Assembly (NCBI RefSeq): GCF_024489055.1
Contig: NC_090230.1
Location: forward strand, 5,776,001-5,840,000
Source: Chanodichthys erythropterus
Lineage: Eukaryota; Chordata; Actinopteri; Cypriniformes; Xenocyprididae
DNA: 64,000 nucleotides
Direction of reading: 5' to 3'
Below the pieces are notes generated by a model. That model saw nothing but the letters and a program-made list of their open reading frames with translations. It was not told where the DNA came from and ran no database searches. Position numbers and translations under genes: made by a program. This document shows, piece by piece, positions 37,330-48,943 of the stretch. Positions within the stretch are counted from its first letter, which is position 1. Every line of letters starts with the position of its first letter.

Positions 37330-37990
37330 AGTCAAAAGCAGCAGCTTGTGGTGTCATTGTCTATTTCAGAAAGAAGCAGATAGCGGACATTGGAAAAACT
37401 ATCAGGCAGCGAGTCTTATTTGAATGCGTGGGGCAATTGTAAGTGAGACCCGTATCAGAGAGGGAATTTGCTTAAATTTCCCTTCTAGTCCCAAATCTTT
37501 CAATCAATCACCGACTCGCTTTACCAACTTCAGAGCGTTCCAGCACAAAGTAACTAATCTCCTTGTAGGCTCTCTTGGCCCCCCAAACTTCAATGGAATC
37601 GTGCTGATGGTGGCTAATTTAATCTATGGGAAGCGGAAATTGCTGTCTGTCTCTGCCTCCTGTCAGCGAAAACGGAATTTAATCAGTACTTAATTGTTTC
37701 CCAGCCCTTGTTGTAATTCAATAACACGACCTACTCTTCAGATGTTATTTAAGACTGCTTTTCTCCCCTTTTATGCGGCGTAATGTTTCAGCTGCTGTCA
37801 AGCATTCTGACGCTGACAGTTAAGGCCTATCTTGATGCAACGAGTGGCAGATAACCACTTGACTGATAGTATGTGCTGATTGCTTGGAAATGTAGAATAT
37901 TGAACGCTTGTAATAACATAGAAATGCCTTCTTTTTGACAATGACTTTCGTTGTCAATTGATCTTCAAGCACAACACTTATGTGAGCATT
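37330..37990. other. Unique-looking block, candidate conserved non-coding element
   Basis: About 650 bp of balanced composition without repeats. An 89-aa frame at 37424-37693 has no recognised similarity. From 36250 to 37330 the sequence is AT-rich with nothing assigned. Confidence 0.3.
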
Positions 37991-38142
37991 TAGTCACTTG
38001 CGCTGCCATGCACTAATCACCATCATTTTTTATTTTTATTTTTTTTATAAAGTAAATCTAACTTTTATATTTTTAGTAATATTTCAAGATGAACATTTAC
38101 TGGACTGAAGGTTTACTTGATTATACATACATCTTATATACC

Positions 38143-38193
<51 letters not shown>
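38143..38193. repeat. (TA)n microsatellite, left of the Tc1 element
   Basis: The TA run ends in tacacacatacac directly before the Tc1 terminus. Its partner run is 39587-39649. Confidence 0.95.
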
Positions 38194-38202
<9 letters not shown>

Positions 38203-38203
38203 A

Positions 38204-39576
38204 CAGTGGGTACAGAAAGTATTCAGACCCCCTTAAATTTTTCACTCTTTGTTATATTGCAGCCATTTGCTAAAATCATTTAAGTTCATTTTTTTTCCCT
38301 CTTTAATGTACACAAAGCACCCCATATTGACAGAAAAACACAGAATTGTTGACATTTTTTGCAGATTTATTAAAAAAGAAAAACTGAAATATCACATGGT
38401 CCTAAGTATTCAGACCCTTTGCTGTGACACTCATATATTTAACTCAGGTGCTGTCCATTTCTTCTGATCATCCTTGAGATGGTTCTACACATTCATTTGA
38501 GTCCAGCTGTGTTTGATTATACTGATTGAACTTGATTAGGAAAGCCACACACCTGTCTATATAAGACCTTACAGCTCACAGTGCATGTCAGAGCAAATGA
38601 GAATCATGAGGTCAAAGGAACTGCCTGAAGAGCTCAGAGACAGAATTGTGGCAAGGCACAGATCTGGCCAAGGTTACAAAAAAATTTCTGCTGCACTTAA
38701 GGTTCCTAAGAGCACAGAGGCCTCCATAATCCTTAAATGGAAGACGTTTGGGACGACTAGAACCCTTCCTAGAGCTGGCCGTCCGGCCAAACTGAGCTAT
38801 CGGGGGAGAAGAGCCTCGGTGAGAGAGGTAAAGAAGAACCCAAAGATCACTGTGGCTGAGCTCCAGAGATGCAGTCGGGGGATGGGAGAAAGTTGTAGAA
38901 AGTCAACCATCACTGCAGCCCTCCACCAGTCGGGGCTTTAAGGCAGAGTGGCCCGACGGAAGCCTCTCCTCAGTGCAAGATACATGAAAGCCCGCATGGA
39001 GTTTGCCAAGATGGTGAGAAATAAGATTCTCTGGTCTGATGAGACCAAGATAGAACTTTTTGGCCTTAATTCTAAGCGGGATGTGTAGAGAAAACCAGGC
39101 ACTGCTCATCACCTGTCCAATACAGTCCCAACAGTGAAGCATGGTGGTGGCAGCATCATGCTGTGGGGGTGTTTTTCAGCTGCAGGGACAGGATCGACTG
39201 GTTGCAATCGAGGGAAAGATGAACGCGGGCAAGTACAGGGATATCCTGGACGAAAACCTTCTCCAGAGTGCTCAGGACCTCAGACTGGGCCAAAGGTTTA
39301 CCTTCCAACAAGACAATGACCCTAAGCACACAGCTAAAATAACGAAGGAGTGGCTTCACAACAACTCCGTGACTGTTTTTCTTTTTTAATAAATCTGATA
39401 TTTCAGTTTATCTTTTTTAATAAATCTGCAAAAATGTCAACAATTCTGTGTTTTTCTGTCAATATGGGGTGCTGTGTGTACATTAATGAGGGAAAAACTT
39501 AAATGATTTTAGCAAATGGCTGCAATATAACAAAGAGTGAAACATTTAAGGGGGTCTGAATACTTTCCGTACCCAC

Positions 39577-39578
<2 letters not shown>
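38204..39578 (+). mobile_element. Tc1/mariner-type transposon, defective
   Basis: The inverted ends are cagtgggtacagaaagtatt at the left and its complement, with one mismatch, at 39559-39578. Long similar subterminal stretches reach about 200 bp inward (tcttttttaataaatctgca, aatttaagggggtctga-like sequence). The element is 1375 bp and carries one degenerate transposase. It sits between two (TA)n tracts, as expected for a TA-targeting transposase. Confidence 0.9.
38585..39389 (+). pseudogene. Tc1-family transposase, broken
   Basis: The first 118 codons hold the paired-type helix-turn-helix DNA-binding half (ELPEELRDRIVARHRSGQGY, then GRPAKLS). A TAA at 38939-38941 ends this frame, a TAG follows at about 39086, and a frameshift occurs near 39190. 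Beyond them come KILWSDETKIELFG with the first catalytic Asp, KHGGGSIMLWGCFSAAG, and FQQDNDPKHTAK with the second Asp. The carboxyl end after HNNSVT is deleted, so the third catalytic Glu is missing. It cannot encode an active DDE transposase. Confidence 0.9.

Positions 39579-39586
<8 letters not shown>

Positions 39587-39649
<63 letters not shown>
39587..39649. repeat. (TA)n microsatellite, right of the Tc1 element
   Basis: About 31 TA units after a short GT run. Confidence 0.95.
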
Positions 39650-39652
<3 letters not shown>

Positions 39653-39948
39653 TGTTCATAAAACTAAGTTCATCATTTAAATATCTCAGTATATTATTGG
39701 CAAATATAGAGTGACAACTGATATTTATATGCATGTTATGTCAGTAGTGTGCTAGCCTACTGTATACTGTTATAAAGATATCATTGATTTACATTACAAG
39801 TATCAGAATTTCATCTCAATTTTGGGCCATATAAATATCAGCATCTGCACCAAATAGCATATTTTTGCTCAGTTTGAGCCTCTGAATAAAATTGATTTTT
39901 TTTTTTTTTTCCTAGTGTATGAACTCCGTATTCTAACTATATCATACT

Positions 39949-40873
39949 CAATGTTGGGTGTTACTTGTTACTAAGTAACGCATTACTGTAATTAAATTAC
40001 TTATCCACTGAAAAAGTAAAGTAAGGGATTACTGTTCATTTTTAGGTAATTTAATTACAGTTACTTATAATGTACTTGCGTTACATACTGTAAATTCAAC
40101 AGTTCTGTATAAATCAATATTGAATTTAAATTCTAAATTTGTCATCTAAAGGTAAAAGTGAATGCTGCCTTTTTAAAATGGATAGCTGTAGTGCAGTTGC
40201 ACGAGTTCGTAAAATGTAAGCTGTGTCCTAGGGAGAAAAAACTACCTGCACGCTCTCTGAAAGATGGTCTTCAGTCAGTGCGCTCTCAACATAACCTCTC
40301 AAGAGCATCAGATTTTCGAGGTTTATTACACATAAACTTTCAAATACACACACAGTTATGTCAAAATGCCCATCTTGGTGTTGGTTATGTGAATGTGAAC
40401 AGCATGTGTAACAGCATATTGTCTCTGTCCATTAGGTCTTAAAACATGCTACTGTCTACTATTGGCTGTCTGTATAAATGATAATCAAACAACTAAAGAA
40501 AAGCTTTAATAAGGATTAACAAAGTCGATCGAATATTGTGCACTTCTGGTGGTATCGGTATATCCCTATTTGTTACTGAAGATTTTTAAGTATTATAGTA
40601 TGTTTTAATAAAGCTAAAATGTTTTAAAAAGCTATAAAAGGCTAAACTATTCCATGTTTGACTCGTTTTTAAATTATTAAAAGAGGTTCCTTTCTATTGT
40701 CTATCCGGTCAAGGTTTATAGGGATTTTAAGAAGTAATAGAGTTAAATTACTTATTGAGTAATTAAATTACTTTTCAAACAGAGTAATTAGAAAAGTATT
40801 TTAAATACAACATTGATTATGTAATTAGTATTTAGTAATTAATTACTTTTTTGAAGTAACTTACCCAACACTG
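39949..40873. mobile_element. hAT-type non-autonomous element
   Basis: The ends caatgttgggtgttactt and aagtaacttacccaacactg are imperfect inverted repeats. The flanks atcatact (39941-39948) and attatact (40874-40881) match at 7 of 8 positions, an old 8-bp duplication. Subterminal taattaaattactt motifs repeat in both halves. The 94-aa frame inside is not a transposase. From 40880 to 41715 nothing is assigned. Confidence 0.7.
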
Positions 40874-41764
40874 ATTATACTATATGAGCCATAAAAGCCT
40901 GATGTATCAAATATACTACAATATGAACTACTACAATATGCAAACTTTTTTGTTTTTGTCTAAAGGTTCAATAAACTAAAAAAAACATGTCAGGCTTTAC
41001 AGGGTTAATAATCTTTGCTGTGAAAAAATAAATTATTAATACATTGTACGTCTTTTTAAAGATATTTAATTAATAAAAAGTGATAGTAATAAAAAATAAA
41101 TATTAATAAAAAAACTAGTGACAGTGACAGACATACGTACTGAAACAATGACAGACTTACAATCTAATAAAAGTGGATAGTTAATGTATTATTTGAGAAA
41201 ATACTGTTTTTAAACCAAGTCCTCACAATAAGTGTGGCAGTATTATTATGAACCCTGTTAAAACACTCAGCGTTCCACTTACTATGCCTGTTCATGGACT
41301 TTTTTCTACCTTTGGTGATGCTAAAATGAATAGCAGAATGAATCCATTGTTTGAACTCCAGCTAAACACAAAGTTCAATTAAGTGGCGAGTTGTTCATTT
41401 TGAACCTCATTAACGGAGGGGGAAAAACTGCTGAGGCGCCTTGGGCAGCTCATGCGAGCATTTTACACTGTACCTGGTGCTGCAGTGATAACTTACTGGC
41501 ATCATTAAATAGCCTCTGTGAAAGCACTTTCAGATCCCAAAGAAAATTCATCATGACATTTATTCCCTTTGAAATAATCCATTGGCAAAATATGACATGA
41601 ATTTCTTCATGCATCGCAGAAAAGTGGTGCAGTGAAATTCGCAGCACATTCACATTGCGCGTTGACTTGAAATGTTTACTCAGACACTTTGACATAAAAA
41701 AAAACAAACTAAAAAAACGTACTCGGTTACTAACGTAACCTCGGTTCCCTGAGATACGGAACGA

Positions 41765-41989
41765 GTACTGCGTATGGGGAAAGGTCTCCCTTTTTCCCCG
41801 CTGCTGAAGCCTTTTTCAATAACGCAGTGTAACTGCACCGTCATTGGTTCACTCATAGACAAGTTGTTGAACCAATGGCGGCGCGGCATAGCTGCGCGGC
41901 CTATGGCGACAAAGCGCGCGAATATTCCCGCCGAAATGGGCGGGGTATAGGGCTATATAAGCAGGCGTTTCGCCATAGGATTTCAGTGT
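41765..41989 (+). repeat. DIRS inverted terminal repeat, left copy
   Basis: 225 bp that read as an exact reverse complement of 47302-47526. It contains a CTATATAAG TATA box at about 41952-41960 pointing to the right. Confidence 0.92.
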
Positions 41990-42045
41990 CAATCGACTGA
42001 AGCGACGACCCTGAGCCGCAGCCTCGTGGCACGGCAAGTGACGCA

Positions 42046-42132
42046 GTACTCGTTCCGTATCTCAGGGAACCGAGGTTACGTTAGTAACCGAGTACGTTCC
42101 CTTTCGATACTTCACTCGTACTGCGTATGGGG
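42046..42132. repeat. DIRS internal complementary region
   Basis: Positions 42046-42096 are the exact complement of the left outer end (41718-41768). Positions 42099-42132 are the exact complement of the right outer end (47512-47545). Joining both ends in one internal block is the DIRS device thought to template end-to-end closure of the circular DNA form. Confidence 0.93.
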
Positions 42133-42300
42133 AACGAATTCAACCACGCCGTGCCACGGCTGGGAACGATATAGCTTGCATTTGGCCACCCAGAGGGGGC
42201 AAAAGGACAAGCGGAGGCAAAGCCTAACCGAACCCATGGTTACACTGAAGGAAGATACTTCCTATGGTGGCGTGAAGCGGGACCTGTTGGAAGCCGCTAA

Positions 42301-45300
42301 TCACACCGACAGGACCCGAGCTTGTAAGGTCGGGACATCGAGGTGATAGAACCTGACAAAGGTGGACGGCGAAGACCAGCCGGCCGCCTCACAGATGTCT
42401 TGGATGGAAACTCCGTTGGACCAAGCCCACGAGGAAGCCATTCCTCTAGTGGAGTGGGCCCTGACTCCTATGGGGCAATTAGTGCCCAGTGAGGAGTAGC
42501 ACAGGTTAATAGCATCCACTATCCAACGGGAAATGCGTTGTTTCGAGACCGGAGACCCTTTGGTGCGGCCGCCAAAACAAACAAAGAGCTGATCTGACTG
42601 TCTGAAAGACTGTGATCGGTCTATGTAGGTCCTCAATGCCCTGACTGGGCAGAGTAGCTGCAGCTCTGGTTCGTCCGCCGAGGGAGGAAGAGCAGAGAGC
42701 GAGATGACCTGAGCTCTAAACGGAGTTGAGAGCACTTTAGGGACGTAGCCATGCCTAGGTTTCAGAACGACCTTAGAGTCACCAGGCCCGAATTCGAGGC
42801 ACGCAGGGTTCACGGAGAGGGCCTGCAAATCGCCAACACGCTTTACCGATGCTAGTGCTAGTAGCAGAGCGGTTTTAGCGTTAGGGGCCTGAGGTCGGCT
42901 GAACCCATTGGTTCAAATGGGGCTCCTTTCAAGGCCCTGAGGACCAACGAGAGGTCCCAGGAGGGAATAGTGAGAGGGCGAGGAGGATTCAAACGCCTAG
43001 CACCTCTCAAAAAACGGATCACGAGCCCGTTTCGTCCCACCGATTGGCCAGCAATAGGAGCGTGGAACGCTGCAATGGCTGCTACGTAAACCTTAAGCGT
43101 GGAAGGGGAGCGCCCCATTTCCAAGCGTTCTTGGAGGAAAGACAGTATGGAAGATACGTCACTCTCCACAGGGTCTATGTTGCGTGTTGAACACCAATCA
43201 ACAAAGACTGACCACTTCTGGTCGTAGAGGCGCCTCGTAGATGGGGCTCTAGCCTGAGAAATGGTATTTAGGACGTCCTCGGGGAGGCTAGTCGGCTCCC
43301 ATCGAGGGACCAGAGGTGCAGAGCCCAGAGCTGCGGCTGTGGGTGCCAGATTGTTCTGTTTGCCTGAGAGAGGAGGTCCCGTCTCAGGGGAATCGGCCAC
43401 GGGGCTCTTAGAGAGAGCCTGAATAGCTCTGAGGACCAAACCTGGTTCCTCCAGAGCGGGGCCACCAGAAGGACTCTGTGCTGGTCTTCTCTGATACGCC
43501 TGATGACCTGGGGGATCAGTGCGATCGGAGGGAAAGCATAAAGGAGCGTGCTGGGCCATGTGTGGGCCAGAGCATCTACTTCCTTCGAGAAAAATGTTGG
43601 GCAATGAGAGTTGTCTTCTGAGGCGAAGAGGTCTACCTCTGCCTTCCCGAAGAACTCCCAGATCGTGAGGACCACTTGGGGGTAGAGCATCCACTCGTCG
43701 GAGGATGTTGCTCCGTGACAACATGTCCGCACCCAGATTGTTCCTGCCAGGAACATGAGTCGCTCTGAGCGACTGAAGCCTCGGAAGAGCCCATTCCAGC
43801 AGACGTTTCGCCAGAGCGCATAAGCGGCTGGACGAAAGACCGCCTTGGTGGTTCAGGTATGACACCACCGTCATACTGTCTGACCGAACTCCAGAACATG
43901 ACGTCCCGTCAAGTAAGCCTGAAAGAACTGAAGGGCTTTCATCACTGCTAGCATCTCTAGACAGTTGATGTGTAAATGGCTTTCCTCGTGGCTCCACGAG
44001 CCGAAGGCCGGTCTGCCCTCGCACACAGCGCCCCAGCCCAAGTTGGAGGCGTCTGTTGAGAGCACCGTCCTCCGTGAGACCGCCTGTAAAGGGACTCCGC
44101 GTTGGAACCATACTGGATCCATCCAAGGTTTCAGGGCTAGAAGACAGGCCCGATTGACCTTGAGACATAGGCGGCCGTGCCGCCATGCGCTGGGAGGAAC
44201 CCGGAACTTCAACCAGTACTGAAGAGGCCGCATCCGAAGAAGGCCTAGCTGCAGCACCGGGGAGGCGGAAGCCATCAGCCCTAGCAGCCTCTGGAAAAAC
44301 TTCAGAGGGAGATAGGCTTTGTTCGTGACAGATGCCGTGAGCTGCTGAATTGCCAGGGCGCGCTCTGGCGAGACTACTGCCGTCATACGGACCGAGTCGA
44401 AAACTGCTCCCAGAAACGAGATTCGTTGAGTGGGGCATAGCGAGCTCTTGGCTAAGTTGACCCTGAGACCCAGGCATTGTAGATGGCTGAGGAGCACGGA
44501 TCTGTGGCGTTCCAGCTCGTCTCGCGAACGGGCTAAGATGAGCCAGTCGTCGAGATAATTCAGAACCCGGATTCCCATCTGTCTCAGAGTGGAAAGCGCG
44601 CGTCCATGCACTTGGTGAAAGTGCGGGGAGCCAGAGACAGCCCGAAGGGCAGGACCGTATATTGGTATGCCACCCCTTCGTATGCGAATCTCAAGAATCG
44701 TCTGTGACGGGGGGCTATCTGGATGTGAAAATACGCATCCTTCAGGTCCAGCGAGCAGAACCAGTCCTCGGGGCAAATGTGCGCGAGGATCTGCTTCAGC
44801 GTCAGCATTTTGAACTTCCGTCTCGTGAGGGAGTGATTCAAAAGCCTGAGGTCTAGGATGGGTCTGAGACCGCCATCCTTTTTGGGGACCAGAAAGTAGC
44901 GGCTGTAAAAGCCTGTCTCGCTCTCTGACGGAGGAACCATTTCCACAGCTCCTTTTTCCAGCAACGACATGACTTCGGCCCGGAGGACATGAGCGTCGTC
45001 CGGATTGACCGATGTTTGAAGCACCCCGGCGAAGCGGGGGGCCGTCGTGCAAACTGGAGCGAGTAGCCCTGGTTTACGATCCCCATGACCCATTCTGACA
45101 CATCGGGGATGGCCTGCCAGGCCTCGGCCCGAGTGGCTAGGGGTTGAATAATGTTGGGTGACAGACCGCCGTTGAGAGGGTCGTACACCGCGAGGGGTGG
45201 AAGAGGAAATTTGCTCTTTTTGTGATGAGGTAAAAATTTGTCCCGCCGTGAAAACGGCGCTTGGAGTGGGCGCAACAGGTGTGGGCCCAGCTGGCACTTG

Positions 45301-45315
45301 GATTATGTTTCCCAC
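42301..45315 (-). pseudogene. DIRS pol: reverse transcriptase - RNase H - tyrosine recombinase, frameshifted
   Basis: The reverse transcriptase begins near 45000 (YFLVPKKDGGLRPILDLR, SLDLKDAYFHIQI, LPFGLSLAPRTFTK) and has the catalytic NYLDDWLI at about 44550. RNase H follows with LSTDASNLGWGAV, INCLEMLAV, RSDSMTVVSYLN and GADMLSRS, which supply its acidic residues. The recombinase begins near 43240 (APSTRRLYDQKWSVF). It ends with RAHSTRGMASSW (His and Arg), AAGWSSPSTFVRFYHLDV (catalytic Tyr in RFYH) and a stop at 42301-42303. The product is spread over three frames with switches near 44605, 43885, 43705, 43295 and 42875. Compared with the family these look like 1-2 nt indels, mostly in short runs. 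It is therefore a pseudogene, unless the indels are assembly errors. Confidence 0.92.
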
Positions 45316-45416
45316 GCCCGGAAATAAACGAGGCGGAGGGGAAATTACCCGTGGGGAGCTTTTGGGGTGGTCCGGTCGTAACGGGACGGTCCCCCATCCT
45401 CTTCCTGTCCGACGAA

Positions 45417-46914
45417 TCAGGACGACTTCGGAGGCACCGGGTCCAGCACAATCCTGGGCCGGGGTCCCTGGCGCCTCGGGAAGGGAGGGCGCTTCGCAGG
45501 GCGCGAGCGCTGGCGATGCTCCTGGGGCGGCGCTGCCTGTGTTGCAGGTGGGGCTGGTTTGTTCTGCTGAGCCGGCGCAGTCCTGGGGCGGCTAGACGCA
45601 GAAGCGGAGCTGGAGCGCTTAGGCAAGAAATGCCTCATAGCCTGAGACGATTTCTGCGCGGCAGTAAAGCGCTCAGTGAAGCCATCCACTGCAGGCCCGA
45701 AGAGACCAGAAGGCGAGACCGGGGCGTCTAAGAAGGCCGTCTTGTCTAGGTCTTTGATCTCCGTTAGGTTGAGCCACAGGTGGCGCTCCAACACGACCAG
45801 GCTGGCCATGGAACGACCGATGGCCTGGGCCGTAGCCTTCGTAGCTCGCAGGGCAAGATCCGTGGCGCTGCGGAGATCTTTGAAGGCTGGCGCGTCGATT
45901 CCAGACTCATCCAGAGAGCGGAGGAGTTTGGCCTGGAATGCTTGAAATATGGCCATGGTGTGGAGCGCAGAGGCAGCTTGGCCCGCCGAGGTGTAAGCCC
46001 GTCCAGCCAGAGTAGAGGTGGTCCGACAGGGCTTGGAAGGAAGGGCCCTCTTCGTCTTCCAACCCACAGCCGCGGGAGGACAGAGGTGAGCAGCCACCGC
46101 TTCATCTAGGGGTGGCAAGCGCTCGTATCCCTTCTCCTCGGCGCCGTCGACGGCGGTGAGGGCGGAGCGGTGCGTAGTGTGGAGGCGGGCAGAGTAAGGA
46201 GCGCGCCACGACTTCGTCAGCTCTTCGTGGACCTCAGGAAAGAAGGGCGCTGAACGCTGGCGAGGTGCTTGGCGGCGGCCTGGCAGAAACCATTCGTCCA
46301 GGCGGCTGCGAGACGGCTCCTCTGGAGGGGCCCACTCGAGGTCCAGCTCTTCAACGGCTCTAGACAGGATGCGGAAGAGCTCGGCATCCATGCCCTGGCC
46401 ATGCTCGATGGGTTCCAAGGGAGGCGGTGGAGCGGGGTCTTCCGGCTCGCCAGCCCATCCTTCCGCTTCGGAAGCCGCAAGAGACATGGAGTCGTCTTGT
46501 TCGTCGTCTGTTCCCCCGAATGAGACGAGGTCACTCGCTTCTGCGGAGGGACGCTGCTCAGGGCGAGAGAACAGAACTGGAGAGAGTTCCCTGGGAGGAG
46601 AGGGCGAGGCACGCGGGGGCTGGGCCGGCGTGAGCTCGCTCAACTCCTGGCGCTGAGTCGCTCTACCCCGCTGTCTTTTCCTCGCCGGACCGCGGGAGGA
46701 AGGAGACGGGAGGGCGCGAGCGGCGAGATCGCCCTCAGTGAAGAAGGCGACCCGCGAGCGCAGGGAAGCGAGACTCATACACTCGCAGTGCGGGCATGAG
46801 TCTCCAGCGAGCGCGCTCGTCTGCGTGGGGCTTGCCCAGGCAAGCGACACACTCGCTGTGTCCATCGTCGTCGTGCAGGGGGGCCCTGCAAGTACCACAT
46901 GAGTGGCGGGGCAT
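45417..46914 (-). pseudogene. DIRS gag-like protein, one frameshift
   Basis: The likely start is the ATG at 46914 (MPRHSCGTCRAP), leading into a zinc-finger-like CX2C...HX3CX2C segment. After a frame switch near 46830 the product continues as CPHCECMSLASLRSRVAFF. It then runs through Ser/Pro/Glu-rich sequence and a helical region (FQAFQAKLLRSLDES) to a basic tail (RSRPAKRPPFPRRQGPRPR) and a stop at 45417. Its place upstream of pol and its Cys/His motifs match the first gene of fish DIRS elements. An ATG at 47084 opens the second frame, but the Cys/His motif there is out of frame. Confidence 0.78.
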
Positions 46915-47301
46915 CGTGAGACGCCGCTGCCGTGAAAACGGCAATTGGGTGGCTCTTTTAGAGCGGCGAGGGCCGCGGAAGCTCTTAAAGCGGTGAAAAC
47001 CGCTGGAAATCGCTCTTTTAGAGCGGCGTTTAAGCCGCGGATGAAGCTCTCAGGCGGCGCGCCGGATGGCGGCAGGGGACGCACAGGAAGCGGCCGGAAG
47101 CGGGAAGCGGGAGGCGGCGGCTCGGCGACGGCGCTAGAAGCTGCAGTCCGCGAGGGCGCCGGCGCTTTCTTCCACCGGCGAGTCCAGGCGAGTCCGCTGC
47201 GGGAGCCTCTTCAGACGGCGGCGAGAGCAGAAGGCGGCGAGCTTCTTCGGCTTCAGGCGGAGATCAGCGAAGAGAAGTAGATGTCGTCGCTGAAGGAGAA
47301 A

Positions 47302-47526
47302 ACACTGAAATCCTATGGCGAAACGCCTGCTTATATAGCCCTATACCCCGCCCATTTCGGCGGGAATATTCGCGCGCTTTGTCGCCATAGGCCGCGCAGC
47401 TATGCCGCGCCGCCATTGGTTCAACAACTTGTCTATGAGTGAACCAATGACGGTGCAGTTACACTGCGTTATTGAAAAAGGCTTCAGCAGCGGGGAAAAA
47501 GGGAGACCTTTCCCCATACGCAGTAC
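47302..47526 (-). repeat. DIRS inverted terminal repeat, right copy (5' end)
   Basis: 225 bp, reverse complement of 41765-41989 with no difference seen by eye. Confidence 0.92.
47331..47337 (-). promoter_or_regulatory. TATA box of the DIRS element
   Basis: TATATAA on the minus strand inside the 5' terminal repeat, about 420 bp upstream of the gag ATG. It probably drives the genomic transcript. From 47550 to 48940 the host DNA is T-rich with no gene. Confidence 0.5.
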
Positions 47527-48943
47527 GAGTGAAGTATCGAAAGGGAAACATGTTTAGGGCTTTAAGGAAAATAACAACAAAAAGTAGCCCATGTTTGCAT
47601 GCAGTCAGCAAGAGGTTCACAAATATTGTTTCAGATGCACAATTTCATAATGTGCAATTTCAGCAAATACTCCAAATACACTAGATGAAAAGCCCCAGAG
47701 TATTTGTGAAAGAGTCAGACTCTTGTTTTCAAACGTACCATCAAAGAAAGAAATGTGGGAAGCTGGTGAATGATTACTATTGCAAGAACAAAGCCAAGAG
47801 CTCTAATCAAAAGCTCCATGATCATTTACGCTTCACAGTATGACATACTTTTCCAAAGAGGGAACTGCTGTTGTTTTTCAGTGGAAATTAAGAGATATTG
47901 TTTTCACTGCAGTAGTGCTGCATTAATATGGCTAAATGGAATTTCAGATCAATGAAGTGGAGCCTGTAACATTTACATAAAATCTGTCTGGTATTATCAT
48001 GTTCAGACATTTAGCTTTAGCTAGATTATATATAAATAGCATTGTATTAAAAAAAAAAAAAATGTGAGTGCTACAAAGGTTAGCTGGTTGCTAGTACATT
48101 CTCTATGGTAGAGTGTTGTTAGGCAGCTTAAATGTCTGACATTTTGAGGGAAAATCTCCCAATTTGATTTGAGTTTGTTTCATAGATTCATTAAATTCAA
48201 TAATTTCCTGTGCTGAAATTAGATAAATATTATCGAAAAAATGTTTTAAACATAAATTTTGAGAGTACTATACTAATTGCTAGCTGAAAGCATTACAAAA
48301 TTTGCCAAAATATTTATTAAACCAACATGCAAGGAATTGACAGGTGCAGAATGACTATGGCAGAATTACAGTGTGCAGATTTTGCCTTCTTAACATTTTA
48401 AATGATGTTTCTGGGTATTTTAAATTCTTATGTTTACTGACAGAAATAAAGGTGACTATAAGGCAGCTTATAAGGGTGTTTATTTTGTTTGTTTTTTGTT
48501 TTTTTGCATTTATTTTATTTTTCTTTTGTTGTTAGTTTGATTTTTGTTTTGTGTTTTGCTTTTTGGCTTGTTTTGAAGGAGCTTTCAAATCTGGTGGTTT
48601 TTTTTTTTTTTTTTTTTTTTTTTGAGGATATCTTACATTCTTAAATTTATTAACAAAGACTATTAAGGCAGCTTATTTTTTTCCCCCTCCTTTTATTTGT
48701 TTGTTTAATTTTTGGTTTGTTTTTTTGGTTTGTTTTGAAGGAGCCTCTGAGGTAAAGATGTTTGCATAAACAAAATGGCATCAGAGCCACTTTAAACTTA
48801 GCCATTGTAAATCAAAGAATTTACAACTCATATTGTTTTTTTTTTGTTTTTTTCTCAGCTCTGCATGAAAATCAATAATAAACGTTCAACTATGCAGCAC
48901 ACAATGTTTAAGTATGCACCAAATGCATTCCATTTTATATATA

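Larger units (their letters stand above)
41716..47547 (-). mobile_element. DIRS-type tyrosine-recombinase retrotransposon
   Basis: A GC-rich block of about 5.8 kb within AT-rich DNA. Read on the minus strand, the order is terminal repeat with promoter, gag-like gene, reverse transcriptase, RNase H, tyrosine recombinase, internal complementary region, terminal repeat. There is no integrase and no target duplication; the terminal repeats are inverted rather than direct. These are the defining traits of DIRS elements, which integrate through a circular intermediate using a tyrosine recombinase. The reading frames are broken in several places, so this copy is probably not autonomous. Confidence 0.93.

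Noticed and set aside
45197..47280. Plus-strand frames of 85-156 aa opposite the DIRS genes
   Set aside because: Shadows of GC-rich gag and pol on the opposite strand, without domains of their own.
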